A stretch of DNA of 64,000 bases from Anticarsia gemmatalis (taxonomy: Eukaryota > Arthropoda > Insecta > Lepidoptera > Erebidae): contig NC_134775.1 of NCBI RefSeq assembly GCF_050436995.1, forward strand, positions 3,945,124-4,009,123, in the 5' to 3' direction. This document shows positions 51,124-62,500 of the stretch, in pieces; within the stretch, counting starts at the first letter, position 1; the number at the start of each line of letters is the position of its first letter. The position numbers and the translations under genes are program-made. The notes beneath the pieces were generated by a model. The model was not told the DNA's origin, ran no database searches, and worked only from the letters and a program-made list of their open reading frames with translations.

Positions 51124-53934
51124 CTAATCCCAACAGCTATTGTCGTTTAGATAATCATCAATTCTGTAATAAGCTTTCCTAACGAGATGTTCCTTAACAG
51201 CAACTTTGAATTTAGGCAGGGGTAAATCAATGATGTGCTTGGGAAGCTTGTTGAAGAAACGAATGCCGAGACCTACAAACGAATTGTGCACCTTGTGTAA
51301 ACGATGATGGGGACCTACTAATTTGTGTCTGTTTCTAGTGTTATAATTGTGTCTATCGCTATTTGTTGTGAAAGTCCCTAAATTTTGTTTTATATACAAC
51401 AAGTTTGCAAGGACATACTGTGATGACACCGTCAATATCCCTATCTGCCCAAAAAGCTCTCTCAAGGAGTCTCGCGCTCCTAAACTATATATTGCACGAA
51501 TAGCTCTTTTTTGAAGGACAAAAATAACATCTATATCAGCAGCCTTACCCCACAGTAATATACCGTAAGACATGACGCTGTGAAAATAACTAAAGTAAAC
51601 CAGTCTTGCCGCATCCACACCAGCAAACTGTCTTACTTTTCTGATTGCGTACGCGGCGGAGCTGAGTCTCCCCGAGAGATGCGCTATCTGAGGGCCCCAT
51701 TGGAGCTTGCTATCCAGACTGATACCTAAAAAAGTTGCCGAATCTACCAAATCGATAGTTTGCCTATTTACGACTATGTTAGTACCTAAATTCCTCGCGT
51801 TGGGCATAGTGAACCTAATGCACTTAGTTTTGTTAGAATTCAATAACAGATTATTACAAGTGAACCAGTTGTGGACCTGTTCTAGAATACTATTGATATC
51901 GACAAAACAGGACTTCGAACGATCTACTTTAAAAATGAGAGAAGTGTCATCTGCAAATAATATAATATCACATAAATCCTGCACCTGAAAGGGGAGATCG
52001 TTTATATATACGAGAAAAAGAAACGGACCGAGTATCGAACCCTGAGGCACGCCGAGAGAAACAGCTGAACCTGAAGACCTAACACCATTGATATCTACTC
52101 GTTGAATCCTATTACTCAAATATGACGCAAGTAAATTGAGCGCTGTATCCCTAATTCCATAGTGGTGGAGCTTCCTAAGGAGCGTATTATGTTGGACACA
52201 GTCAAATGCTTTGGAGAGATCGCAGAACACCCCAATGGCGTCCTGGGATGTCTCCCAAGCATCATAGATATGCTTGACGAGCGAAATACCTGCATCGATA
52301 GTTGACCAACCCTTTGTGAAACCATACTGTTTACCATGAAATAGCTGATTCGAGTTAAAGTGACTTTCGAGCTGCTCTAAGATGACCTTTTCGAAGATTT
52401 TGCTAACCGCAGGCAAGATGGAAATGGGCCTGAAATTGCTGGGCTCACTCTTAGATCCCTTCTTAAAGAGTGGTACTACTTTACTGTGTTTCATTAAGTC
52501 CGGAAACACACCAGCATCTACGCACCTATTAAATATTAAAGCCAAATGGGGGGCTATTTCCAAGATGATACTTTCTACTAATTTAACAGAGATGCCCCAG
52601 AGGTCAGGTGTTTTTTTGGATTTGAGCGACCTAAAAGCCTTAACTACATCATTAGAGTTGATATGTTTGAAGAAAAAAACACTACCACACTCTTTTACGC
52701 TATTTCGAAGTAAACATTCTGCCTTGGCAGGACAGGAGTTCAAGGAGCTAGTTGTAGCTGTGGGAATAATAGCGAAGAAAGTACTGAACGTCTGAGCAAC
52801 CTCTAAGTTGTTGGTGATAATCGTATCATTAACTTTCAGTTCAAAATCATTTTCGCGCTGGATAGCACGACCTGTTTCGTTGTTAATGATATTCCATGTG
52901 GTTTTGATCGTATTGTCTGAGCTTTTAATTTTGTTGCTTAAGTGTAAGGATTTAGCAGCAACACAAGTTCCCTTAAAAATTTTTCAATAGTTCCTAACGT
53001 ATTGAAGAAATTTAGGATTAAAATTGAACTGTTTCATGGAATAAAGCTCATACAACCTAGCTCTACTTTTATAAATACCTGCTTTCGCCCAATCGCAAAA
53101 TTTGAGTTTCCTATTGTTATCTAGTATGGTTTTCTCTTTGAAGATAGTTTTGAACTTGGATTCAATAATGTTGAATAACGATGTGTAAAGGTTATCCGGG
53201 TGTTCTTCGGTGTCGTCTAACTTTGTCATAGCACTAGCTATCTCACTATTAAATAAAACTAAACGATCCCTAGTAATAGGCCTACAAGTAATTTTCTTTA
53301 ACCAATGGTCCGATGTTAGTTCACTTAAGATTTCCCTACCTAAGCATTCGCAGTTGCAGAATATATTGTCCAAGCATGTAGCAGAATGTGCAGTGATTCT
53401 AGTGGGCTCATTAAATAAAAAAACTAAATTAAATGATTTAAATAATGACTTAAGTCTCGTTCTAGTCGAAGATTGCTCAATTAAATTTACATTAAAATCA
53501 CCACACACTACTACATACTTGTTGCTTATAGTTAAACGTTTTAATATATCCTCCATTATCGACTCAAATAAAGTAAACTCACTATTTGGTGGTCTATATA
53601 TACAAACTACTATGTGTCGCTCTAGCTCGACACAGGAAACCTCAGCAGTGCGTTCTATTGACAAATTAACTATGTCCCTACGTTCTTTACATTTAATACT
53701 GTTAGCTACCATAATCAGTGAACCACCATGTCTAGCTTTGTTCCTAATATACGCACTAATAATTGTATAAAACTCATTGTTTATTGCTATTTGTTCCGTG
53801 TGTAGCCAATGCTCAGTTACACAGAAAATACCTACATTATGTTTTTGTAAAAACAATTCTACTTCTAATTCCTTGCTGGATAAACCTTGTATGTTTTGAT
53901 GTACTAAATTTAATGAGCCTAGTTGTTTATCCAT
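51124..53934 (-). pseudogene. CR1/Jockey ORF2: endonuclease + RT, single stop
   Basis: ATG 53934. Endonuclease: LVHQNIQGLSSKE, IFCVTEHWL (Glu), CIYRPPNSEF, VVVCGDFNVNLI, CLDNIFCN and LTSDHWL. After TGA 52984-52986 the same frame continues: IKTTWNIIN, then RT with FRSLKSKKTPDLWGIS, NFRPISILPAVSKIFE, YGFTKGWSTIDAG, GVFCDLSKAFDCV, LGVPQGSILGPFLF, ILFADDTSLIF and ATFLGISLDSKLQWG. About 937 codons in all. The stop lies between EN and RT, so at most the copy needs one change; it may also be polymorphic. Confidence 0.9.
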
Positions 53935-53945
53935 TGTCCTAACTG

Positions 53946-55483
53946 TCAGTTTAAAGAATCGGATACATTATTCGTAACCTTGTCGCTAACTACACTACCT
54001 ATACATTTAATCACAGTATTGTTAGAATAACTACACAATACTGGGTCGTCCCTTAACCTAAACTGCGTTATAGCACCTATAACTGTGTTAATATTATAAG
54101 CTAACAATGTAGCAATTTGTCGTTTGTCCGAACTATTAAGAAACATAGTTTCTTGAGTATAAATAAAACTACTAATAAACTTATTAGTGTCAAAAAACAA
54201 TAACTTATCACTATGATAAGACGTCATTAAATGTAATTGATTATTCAACCTATGTATACGCTTATTTTCCCTTTCTGTAAGAGATTGTGAGTATGGGAAT
54301 GCGCAGATAATTAATTTACCTAAATCTAATTGCAATAAACTGCTAATACTATCAATAATATCAGTTTTATCTAAACCTAAACTATCACCTATCAGTAAAA
54401 CTACTGTTGTATTTATATCTAAGTGAGTGTTCCTAATTCTATCTACTATTTGATTTAAATTGAGGTTATGGTAACAGTTATTTTTAAAACTACAATGTAA
54501 GTTGTTGTTTATTATAGGTCCTAAGTTAATGCCTAACTTATCTGAGAACATAGCTACTCTGTTTTTTGTGTTAAGATCTATGAAGGAAGAGGGAATACAG
54601 TCAGATGAGTCGGTCAGTGAAGTCTCAGTACCTAACTAATTTGAGAGGGTTCTAACTGTTCTAAGTCACAAGGGGGTCCCTGAGACTGAGAACACCTAGT
54701 GCATGGAGTGCTATTAGCTAAGGCCCTAACACGCTCTAAATTTTCCCTGCCAACTTTAGCAATCTCATCGTATTTTAGTATGTAATCGTGAGTTTCACGT
54801 TCATAATCTAAGGTAATTTTTGTTAATTTAGATTGTAGGTGTGAGATTTGTGACTTAAGGTCAAGAGTGTGTCTGTCATACAATAGCCTACTGGAGATGA
54901 GTTCTTCACTACAACTATTGACTTCTAAAACTAGTTCCCTACGTTCCTCAATCAAATCTTTATTTGATTTAACCAATAATCTAAGTTTGTTAAATTTCTT
55001 GAGTTTTAATTCTAATTTTTTAATTATCTTACTAATTCTACTGAATTTCCTAAACTTTTTATTTGTTCTAACTCTAGTTAATAAAGATTTACAGCCTATA
55101 AGCTCAGAATACAAATGATGAGTTGCACTACTGTCAAATGACCGTTCCAATGAGATGATCTTAGTGTGGGCTTCATGCAGGCTTGTCTCTAGCTCATTTA
55201 TGCGGCTCAGAGACCACTCATAGGTCTCATTACAGCTGCCAAATGAGCTAACTTCTTGCTGTAGCCTGTCCTGCTGATCCAGTAAGTCCATATTTTCAAT
55301 ATGGAGCTCAGCAAGTTCCCCCTTCAGTGATACAACCTTGTGGTTAACCTCCTTGATCTCTTCTTCACAGTCAACACGCTCCCTCAACAGCAGGCTGTTC
55401 TCATCTTTGCACTTCTTGAGCTCGAACAGAGCAAGTTTAAGCTTGTTCTCAGTATCCTTTGCTGTTGCCTTCCTGGTCATCAT
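53946..55483 (-). pseudogene. CR1/Jockey ORF1: coiled coil + esterase-like
   Basis: ATG 55483 (MMTRKATAKD). Residues 1-260 are mostly coiled coil (ENKLKLALFELKKCKDEN, IKKLELKLKKFNKLRLL) with a CTRC...C cluster at the end. A 1-base shift near 54632 leads to a second frame with an SGNH/esterase-like fold: VVLLIGDSLGLD (GDS motif), LIICAFPYSQSL and QIATLLAYN. Esterase-like ORF1 proteins are known in the CR1 clade. A His catalytic residue was not pinpointed. Confidence 0.75.
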
Positions 55484-55560
55484 GGTTGAAATTAACAACA
55501 AAGGATCTGAAATGTTATAAAGAAAGTTGAGATATACAGCAGAATTTAGAGAAAATTAGT

Positions 55561-55919
55561 TGGGGAAAGTTAGTATTTATTAAGATGGTCTATGTTAATA
55601 TTGTTAATAGTTTTAGAAGAAAAATACACAAAATAACTAACAAAAGAGAGAGGAAAAACACAGATAAAGATATAGGGGAGAAATAATAAGGGGTTAGTTG
55701 GACCTTGCAGTTAATCTATAATTACAATGATGTTACAAGATGTTTATTTTCAGTGGGTAAGTTTAGACCAAAAAAAAAATTAATTAAAAAAACTATAACG
55801 TTGCAGTTAGTAGGAAACCTAACAATTAGACTCTTACAATACTAATTAAACTGAATGGTATATGGGAAATAAGCTACAACGGAAGACTATAACACTGAAT
55901 CAGTGCTGCGTTGATTAGA
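55561..55919. other. AT-rich, probable LINE 5' UTR and insertion-site DNA
   Basis: No gene. Purine-rich stretches (ACAAAAGAGAGAGGAAAAAC) near 55640. The boundary between the minus-strand LINE and the BEL element is not resolved. Confidence 0.4.
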
Positions 55920-56571
55920 TGTTGAAGAGTGTACGATTACATCGCACATTCATTTTATATTTTGATACTTAAGCATTTTCACCAAATGTACCTATAATTA
56001 AAATATTCATTGTTCAGTTCATATTTCGCCGCATTATTGTAAACACCTAAGTTTGTGTTGCAATAAATTATTATCAAGTTATCAAGCATATCATTTCACC
56101 TCAACAAAGTGTATAAGCAGACAAGTGCCCATACATTATAGTCCTTCGAGCCTTAAGTGTTTGTGTTTTCTGTTTTCTCGTGTGGTAGCGAATCGGCTTC
56201 GTTGGCCTCCCACAAGCGGGTCTCACCGACGATAGTTGAGACGAGAGCACATATACCTTGCGAGAGTACGGAGATACGTACACGCACATTACAAGCGACT
56301 TGAGCAAGCAGTCCTATCCAGGGCAATTTACAGCATCAAGGCAACTATCAGTTTTCATAGCAACAAGGCTTCAGCAATTACAAGTATATCAAGTTATAGC
56401 TAGCTAGCAGAAACAAGAAGATCGATCGCTATTATCAAGAAACAAGAATACAGCGGCAATTTGAACTCAAGAAACTACAGTCGACAAGGACAAGGCAAGT
56501 CATTGAGAAAAAGCAGTAAGTAACTCCAACTTACTTCTTACTTATTTCTCGCATATTTTTCCAATATCACG
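55920..56571 (+). promoter_or_regulatory. Presumed 5' LTR and leader of the BEL/Pao element
   Basis: TGTTGAAGAG near 55920 is a plausible LTR start. TTTTATATTTTGATA at about 55948 could be a TATA region and AATAAA is at 56062-56067. A tRNA primer-binding site was not identified with confidence, so the LTR 3' edge is open. The 56300-56571 leader is rich in CAAG/AGCAA. Confidence 0.45.
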
Positions 56572-59500
56572 ATGGAAGAATTACTACAAAAGCAGCAGAA
56601 TGCCATCCATGGCATACAACAAACTTGGACTAATTTCAAGAAAGATAGCCAAGAACGCAAGACTGCTGACTATATCAAGAAAAGAGTGGAAACTCTGGAT
56701 AATTATTGGCAAGAATTTCAGAAAAATCATGAGAAGCTGTGTATGTATGAAGATCAATCACATGACTATTTCATCGGAAATCATTACGAAGATACCAAGA
56801 AGTTTTATTTAGAAGTTCGGGAATCGATTCAGAGAGCATGTGTATTAAAACCGTCTTTATTTGGTCGTCAGCAAACAGGAGCTGCGACCTCGGAGGGTAG
56901 ATCTACCCCTGCGAGTCCGTTACCGGTTTTAAAAGTCACTTCCAGGGGAACCGACAGCAAGTTGGATGAAAAGTTGCGGAAACAAGCTAGCAACTTCAAG
57001 GCGTTTACTCGTGCACTCGCTAACATAGACTTATCCGATGTAGAAGAACGATGGGAATTCGAAGACATTTTGAAAACTATCGAAGCGCGTTGGAAAGCAA
57101 TCGACCATCTCCACTGGAAGATAGACTGTGAATTTGATGAAATAGATGAAAGTTACGAAAGCTCATACACAGAGCATGAACAGAAATATCTCAATATTAA
57201 AAAGGAGATAAACCGCAAGATTTGGTCTGTATCTCACAGAGAAAAGGCCACACCACCACTTGATATTCCTATATTTAACGGGAATTATCAACATTGGGTC
57301 TCGTTCAAGGACCTTTTTACAGAAGCCATACATGGCAACCCATGTTTATCCGCCGCCCAGAAGATGCAATTTCTGAAAAGCAAGATCAAGGGAGAACCGG
57401 AGCGTCTCATACAACATTTACCAATTAGTACAGATAACTACGATACGTGTTGGGACATATTGAACCACCGTTACAATAACAAAAAACTTATTTTCTCAAA
57501 TTACATGAATACCTTGATGAATATTCCTGTTATGCAACAAGCAACATCAAACAATATCAAGCGTGTTCATGACGTGACATCCGAGTGCCTAAATGGAATC
57601 AAGAACTTGGGCATTGATATTGTCACTTGGGATCCTATACTAGTTTACCTACTTAGCCAAAAACTGGAGTCCGAAGTTCTGAACGAGTACTGCGCTTCGC
57701 TCAAAGAACCAAGAGAACTACCATCGCTAAAAGATTTTTTGGAGTTTCTTGAAAACAAGTTTACATCAATGGAGTCAGCTCGCCGTAAGCAAGATGCAGT
57801 GCCGAAATCCACGAACTTTAGTTCAAGTTCAGGGAATTCCAAAACAAGTCAGAGCAAGCAGCACTACGCTAGCAACAAGGCTACGTCAGTGAAAAATGCT
57901 TCTATCTCGTGTCCAGTATGCAAGGATCATCATGGCATATATTACTGTAAACAGTTTAAAGAAATGGATCCAGTACAAAAAAGAAAAACAATTTCGGAAC
58001 TCAATTATTGTGTAAATTGTTTATACAGTCATAAAGATAAAAAATGCTCGTCGAATAAGCTCTGCCGGAAATGCAATAGACAGCATAATACAGTTTTACA
58101 CGACGCGTACTCAAATGACAATTCGACCTCGTCGAACGTTTCCGAACTTACGCAAGAATCAAGTAATGCGACCCACGTGGCGCAGCAGAAAATTGCATCA
58201 ACAGTACTTTTAGCCACTGCGATCGTCAAGGTTACGGGAGCCGACGGATTACAGAGAAAAATGCGGGCCCTGATCGACCAAGGATCGCAGATTTCACTAA
58301 TTACCGAAAATGCAGCGCAGCAATTACGCTTATCTCGGCAAAAGTGTAAGGGCGTTATAACAGGCGTCGGGAAGAACGACACCAATTGCAAGGGAATGTT
58401 GAATATCACCTGTACTTCCTGGGATGATGACTACACGTTTCAAACGAACGTCCTTATAATGAACAGTTTGACAAGAAACATTCCAAATACTACATTTTCA
58501 AAGCCATCATGGGCATACTTAGAAAATATACAGCTGGCCGACCCACAATTTTACATTAGCAAGCCTGTAGATATATTGTTGGGCGCAGATGTATACGCGA
58601 ATATTATCATGAAAAATATTATTCGTGATAACACAAGTATCCCGATCGCACAGGAAACGCGACTCGGGTGGATTTTATTCGGAAAAGTCCAAAGTTTATT
58701 ATGCAATATCGTACTAAACAATATTCAAGACATACAGAAGTTTTGGGAAATAGAAGATATTTCTGAAAACAGCCAAAATTCATATCAAGATGACGAATGC
58801 ATTCAATTGTACAAGTCGACCACAACAAGGTTGGAAGACGGCAGATACCAAGTTCGATTGCCACTCAAATCCAATTCACACCATACAATTGGAGAATCAA
58901 GATACAAGGCTGTAGCGCAATTCCATCAGATAGAAAGAAAACTCTCTAAAAACCGATGTATTGCGAAACAATATAAAACATTCATTGATGAATATTTATC
59001 ACTGGGACATATGAAACCGGCACTTAGTAACAAGAGTCCGCAATGCTATTTACTGCACCACTGTGTAATACGTGATGACTCAACTACTACGTCACTTCGA
59101 GTTGTATTTAATGCATCGTCAAAAACTTCAAATGGAATAAGTTTGAATGATTGTATGCACACAGGACCAAACTTACAAAAGGATCTATTGACCTTGATAC
59201 TTAGGTGGAGACAACATCGTGTAGCTTTCATTGCTGACATTGAAAAAATGTTTCGGCAAATTTGGGTGCACGAAGATGACCAGAGCCTGCAAAAGATCGT
59301 TTGGCGTGACTCACCAGATCAAGAGTTACAAGAGTATCAGCTGACAACAATTACATATGGCACCAAGGCCGCCCCATTTTTGGCGATGATGACCCTGAGG
59401 CAGTTGGCCAATGATGAAAGACAGAATTATGCTTCTGCAGCTCAAGTAGTAGAGGAATGTTTTTACATGGATGACTTACTTCATGGGTCTCATTCGGTGA

Positions 59501-62500
59501 CGTCAGCGAAAAAATTACAACAAGATTTGAAACACTTACTCAAGGCTGGTGGCTTCAATTTAAGAAAATGGCGGTCTAATTATCAAGAATTACAAGAAAA
59601 TTTACAAGAAAATAGCTATGACTTCAAACAAGCTGAGTCTACGAAAACTTTAGGCCTTCACTGGAATCCTCAGCAAGACGTTTTCAGTTTTCATTCGAAA
59701 TTTGAAGACATCCTAGATAGCAGCGCGATGATTACGAAGCGAAAACTACTATCTGAAATTTCGAAACTATTTGACCCCCTTGGTTGGCTCACCCCAATTT
59801 CTACCAAGTTGAAATTGTTGTTCCAAGATGTCTGGAAAGATAACCTGCAATGGGATGACAAACTTCCCGATTCAATAAACCAAGAGTGGTTAAAAATTCA
59901 GAAAGACATACAAAATATTAATTTATTTAAAATACCTAGATGGTTAGGTACAGAAGGCACGAGCAATGGCATAGAATTACACGGATTTTGCGACGCATCG
60001 CAAAAAGCATATGCATGTGTGGTGTATTGCAAAACAACTAATCGAGGTCAAACAAAAATAACTTTATTAGTTGGGAAATCAAGATTGGTGCCCTGTAACA
60101 AAAATATTTCACTGCCTAGATTAGAATTGAGCGGCGCTCATCTTCTCTCAAAATTGATGACTAAGGTGAAGGACAGTTTGCCCGGTCTCGACATCAAGGT
60201 TTACGGATGGACCGATTCAACGGCGGTTTTGGGTTGGCTACAAGGAGACCCAAATCGCTGGAAGGTATTTGTTGCAAACAGGGTGCGACAAATAACGAAG
60301 GTGATACCTCCTGAGTGTTGGCGATACGTGAAGTCAGCTGAAAACCCCGCAGATTGCGCTAGCAGAGGGTTGACAAGTTTAAACCTGAGAGAACATGATC
60401 TTTGGTGGAAGGGACCTACATGGCTACACGACTGCGAGTTAAAAAGTGGAGAAAGCACTCAGATTTATCTTACAAATGAAGAAGCCCTCCTCAGCAAACA
60501 AACATATGTTGCGACAACAAATACCACAACAGGACATAGTATTGTTGACGATTTGCTTATCAGGCTAAGCTCCTTTACCCTAGTAATACGCGTACTAGCA
60601 TGGGTGCGTAGATTCTTTAACCGAAAACATAAAGGGTTAATTGAAAAATACATTACCTTATCAGAGTTACGGCAAGCAAGCGCCGTGATAATCAAGCATA
60701 TTCAGTATGTGGAATTTCAGCAAGAAATACATGACTTGCAGAAAAATGGCCACGTATCTTCAAAAAGCAAGATTTTGAATTTAAATCCTTTCTTAGATGA
60801 AGAGGGGATATTGCGCGTCGGAGGTAGGCTACATCATGCCACCATCAGTTCAGATCAGAAACACCCTATAATCTTACCCCATCAACACCGCTTTACGGAA
60901 TTATTAATAGAACACGCGCATAAACTCACGTTTCACGGCGGCGCTCGAGTTACAATGGCTCATATCCGACAAAGATATTGGATTATCGGTGGCAACAATG
61001 CAACGAAAAAACAAATCCGTTTGTGTGTAATTTGTAGAAAACAAAATCCTAGAAAACTGCAACCCTTAATGGGCGACTTACCTGCAGCAAGGATTACTCC
61101 ATCTCGTCCTTTTATGCACACGGGAGTAGACTTCACTGGACATGTCCTTATAAAAACCAACAAGGGTCGTGGTGTCAAGACTACGAAGGGCTATGTTTCA
61201 GTTTTTGTTTGTATGGTGACCAAGGCCGTACATTTAGAACTAGTCTCGGACTTAACAACCTCGTCCTTCATCGCTGCCATACGCAGGATGGCCGCTAGAA
61301 GAGGAACACCACAGCATTTGTATAGCGATAATGGTCGAAACTTTTTGGGAGCCAGCAAGGTGCTACAAAAAGAGTATGAAGAATTGCAAGAAATTATTGA
61401 TGAAAACTTTATGGCCGAGATTGCAGACATGAATATCACATGGCATTTTAACGCCCCTTCCTGGCCGTCAGCAGGAGGCCTATGGGAGGCAGCCGTGAAG
61501 AGTTTCAAGTGGCATCTCAAAAGAGTGATCGGTGAACAAAAATTAACTTTTGAAGAGTTTACCACACTTTTAGCACAAATAGAAGGTTGTCTAAACATGA
61601 GACCGCTGTGTGCTATAACGGAGGATCCGGAAGATCTAGATTTTTTGACTCCATCTCACTTTTTGACCGGAGGACCAACGTTGACGTTAGTTGAGACAGA
61701 GAGAGATCTACGTACACGTTGGCAGTTAACTCAAAAAATATTGCAAGATTTGTGGAAAAGGTGGCGTACCGAGTATTTATCACAATTAACCGTGAAGAGC
61801 AAGTGGAAACAACCTCAAACCAACATTAAGCTCGACGATGTAGTACTCATCCATGACGACAATCTACCACCCGGCAAGTGGGCAATGGGAAGGGTCGTTG
61901 AACTACATCCCGGAAACGACGGTTACGTGCGAGTCGTCAGCTTAAAGACGAAAAATGGCATTTTAAAACGTCCCGTAATAAAGGTTTCTGTCCTCTTAGA
62001 CTACAAGGACATGGACTCACAGTGCGATCGAACATCGAACGTGCCAGAGAGCGCAGAAACCAAACACCAGCAAGATGGAGAAGCCTCAACAAGGAGGTCA
62101 AGGAAATGTAGCAAGTATAACCTCGCGTCCGTAGTTACTGCCCTTATGTTCTTTTTTACTTTTATATCAAGCTCAGAATGCCACCTGAATATAACACCAT
62201 TTCGAGAAAATCAAAGCCTATATTTTGACAAGATAGCAAACATGATGCTTGTGAGAGATGACTGGAAGCTTGTCGTATATTACGACATGAATACGTACTG
62301 GCAATCAACAAAAACATATGATAAGTACATTCAACTCCTTAAACAAACATGTGACACTATTCAAGATCAAGTTCACTGTGAGGTAATAGTACTCCAGCTA
62401 CGTCACGCGTTCTCAGAACTTACATACTACAACCGAGCGCTGCGGAGTCAGCATTCGAACACGCGACCTGCTAGACTGCGTCGGCGCCGAGGCCTTATCA

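Larger units (their letters stand above)
50597..55560 (-). mobile_element. CR1/Jockey-type LINE, near-intact
   Basis: Minus-strand order: short 5' UTR, ORF1 (55483-53946), a gap of 11 bases, ORF2 (53934-51124), a 3' UTR of about 530 bp and a GATTTTGATT-type tail at 50597. It has just two lesions: a frameshift in ORF1 near 54632 and one in-frame TGA in ORF2 at 52984-52986. The same 3' end recurs at 29554, 36440 and 47699. Confidence 0.9.
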
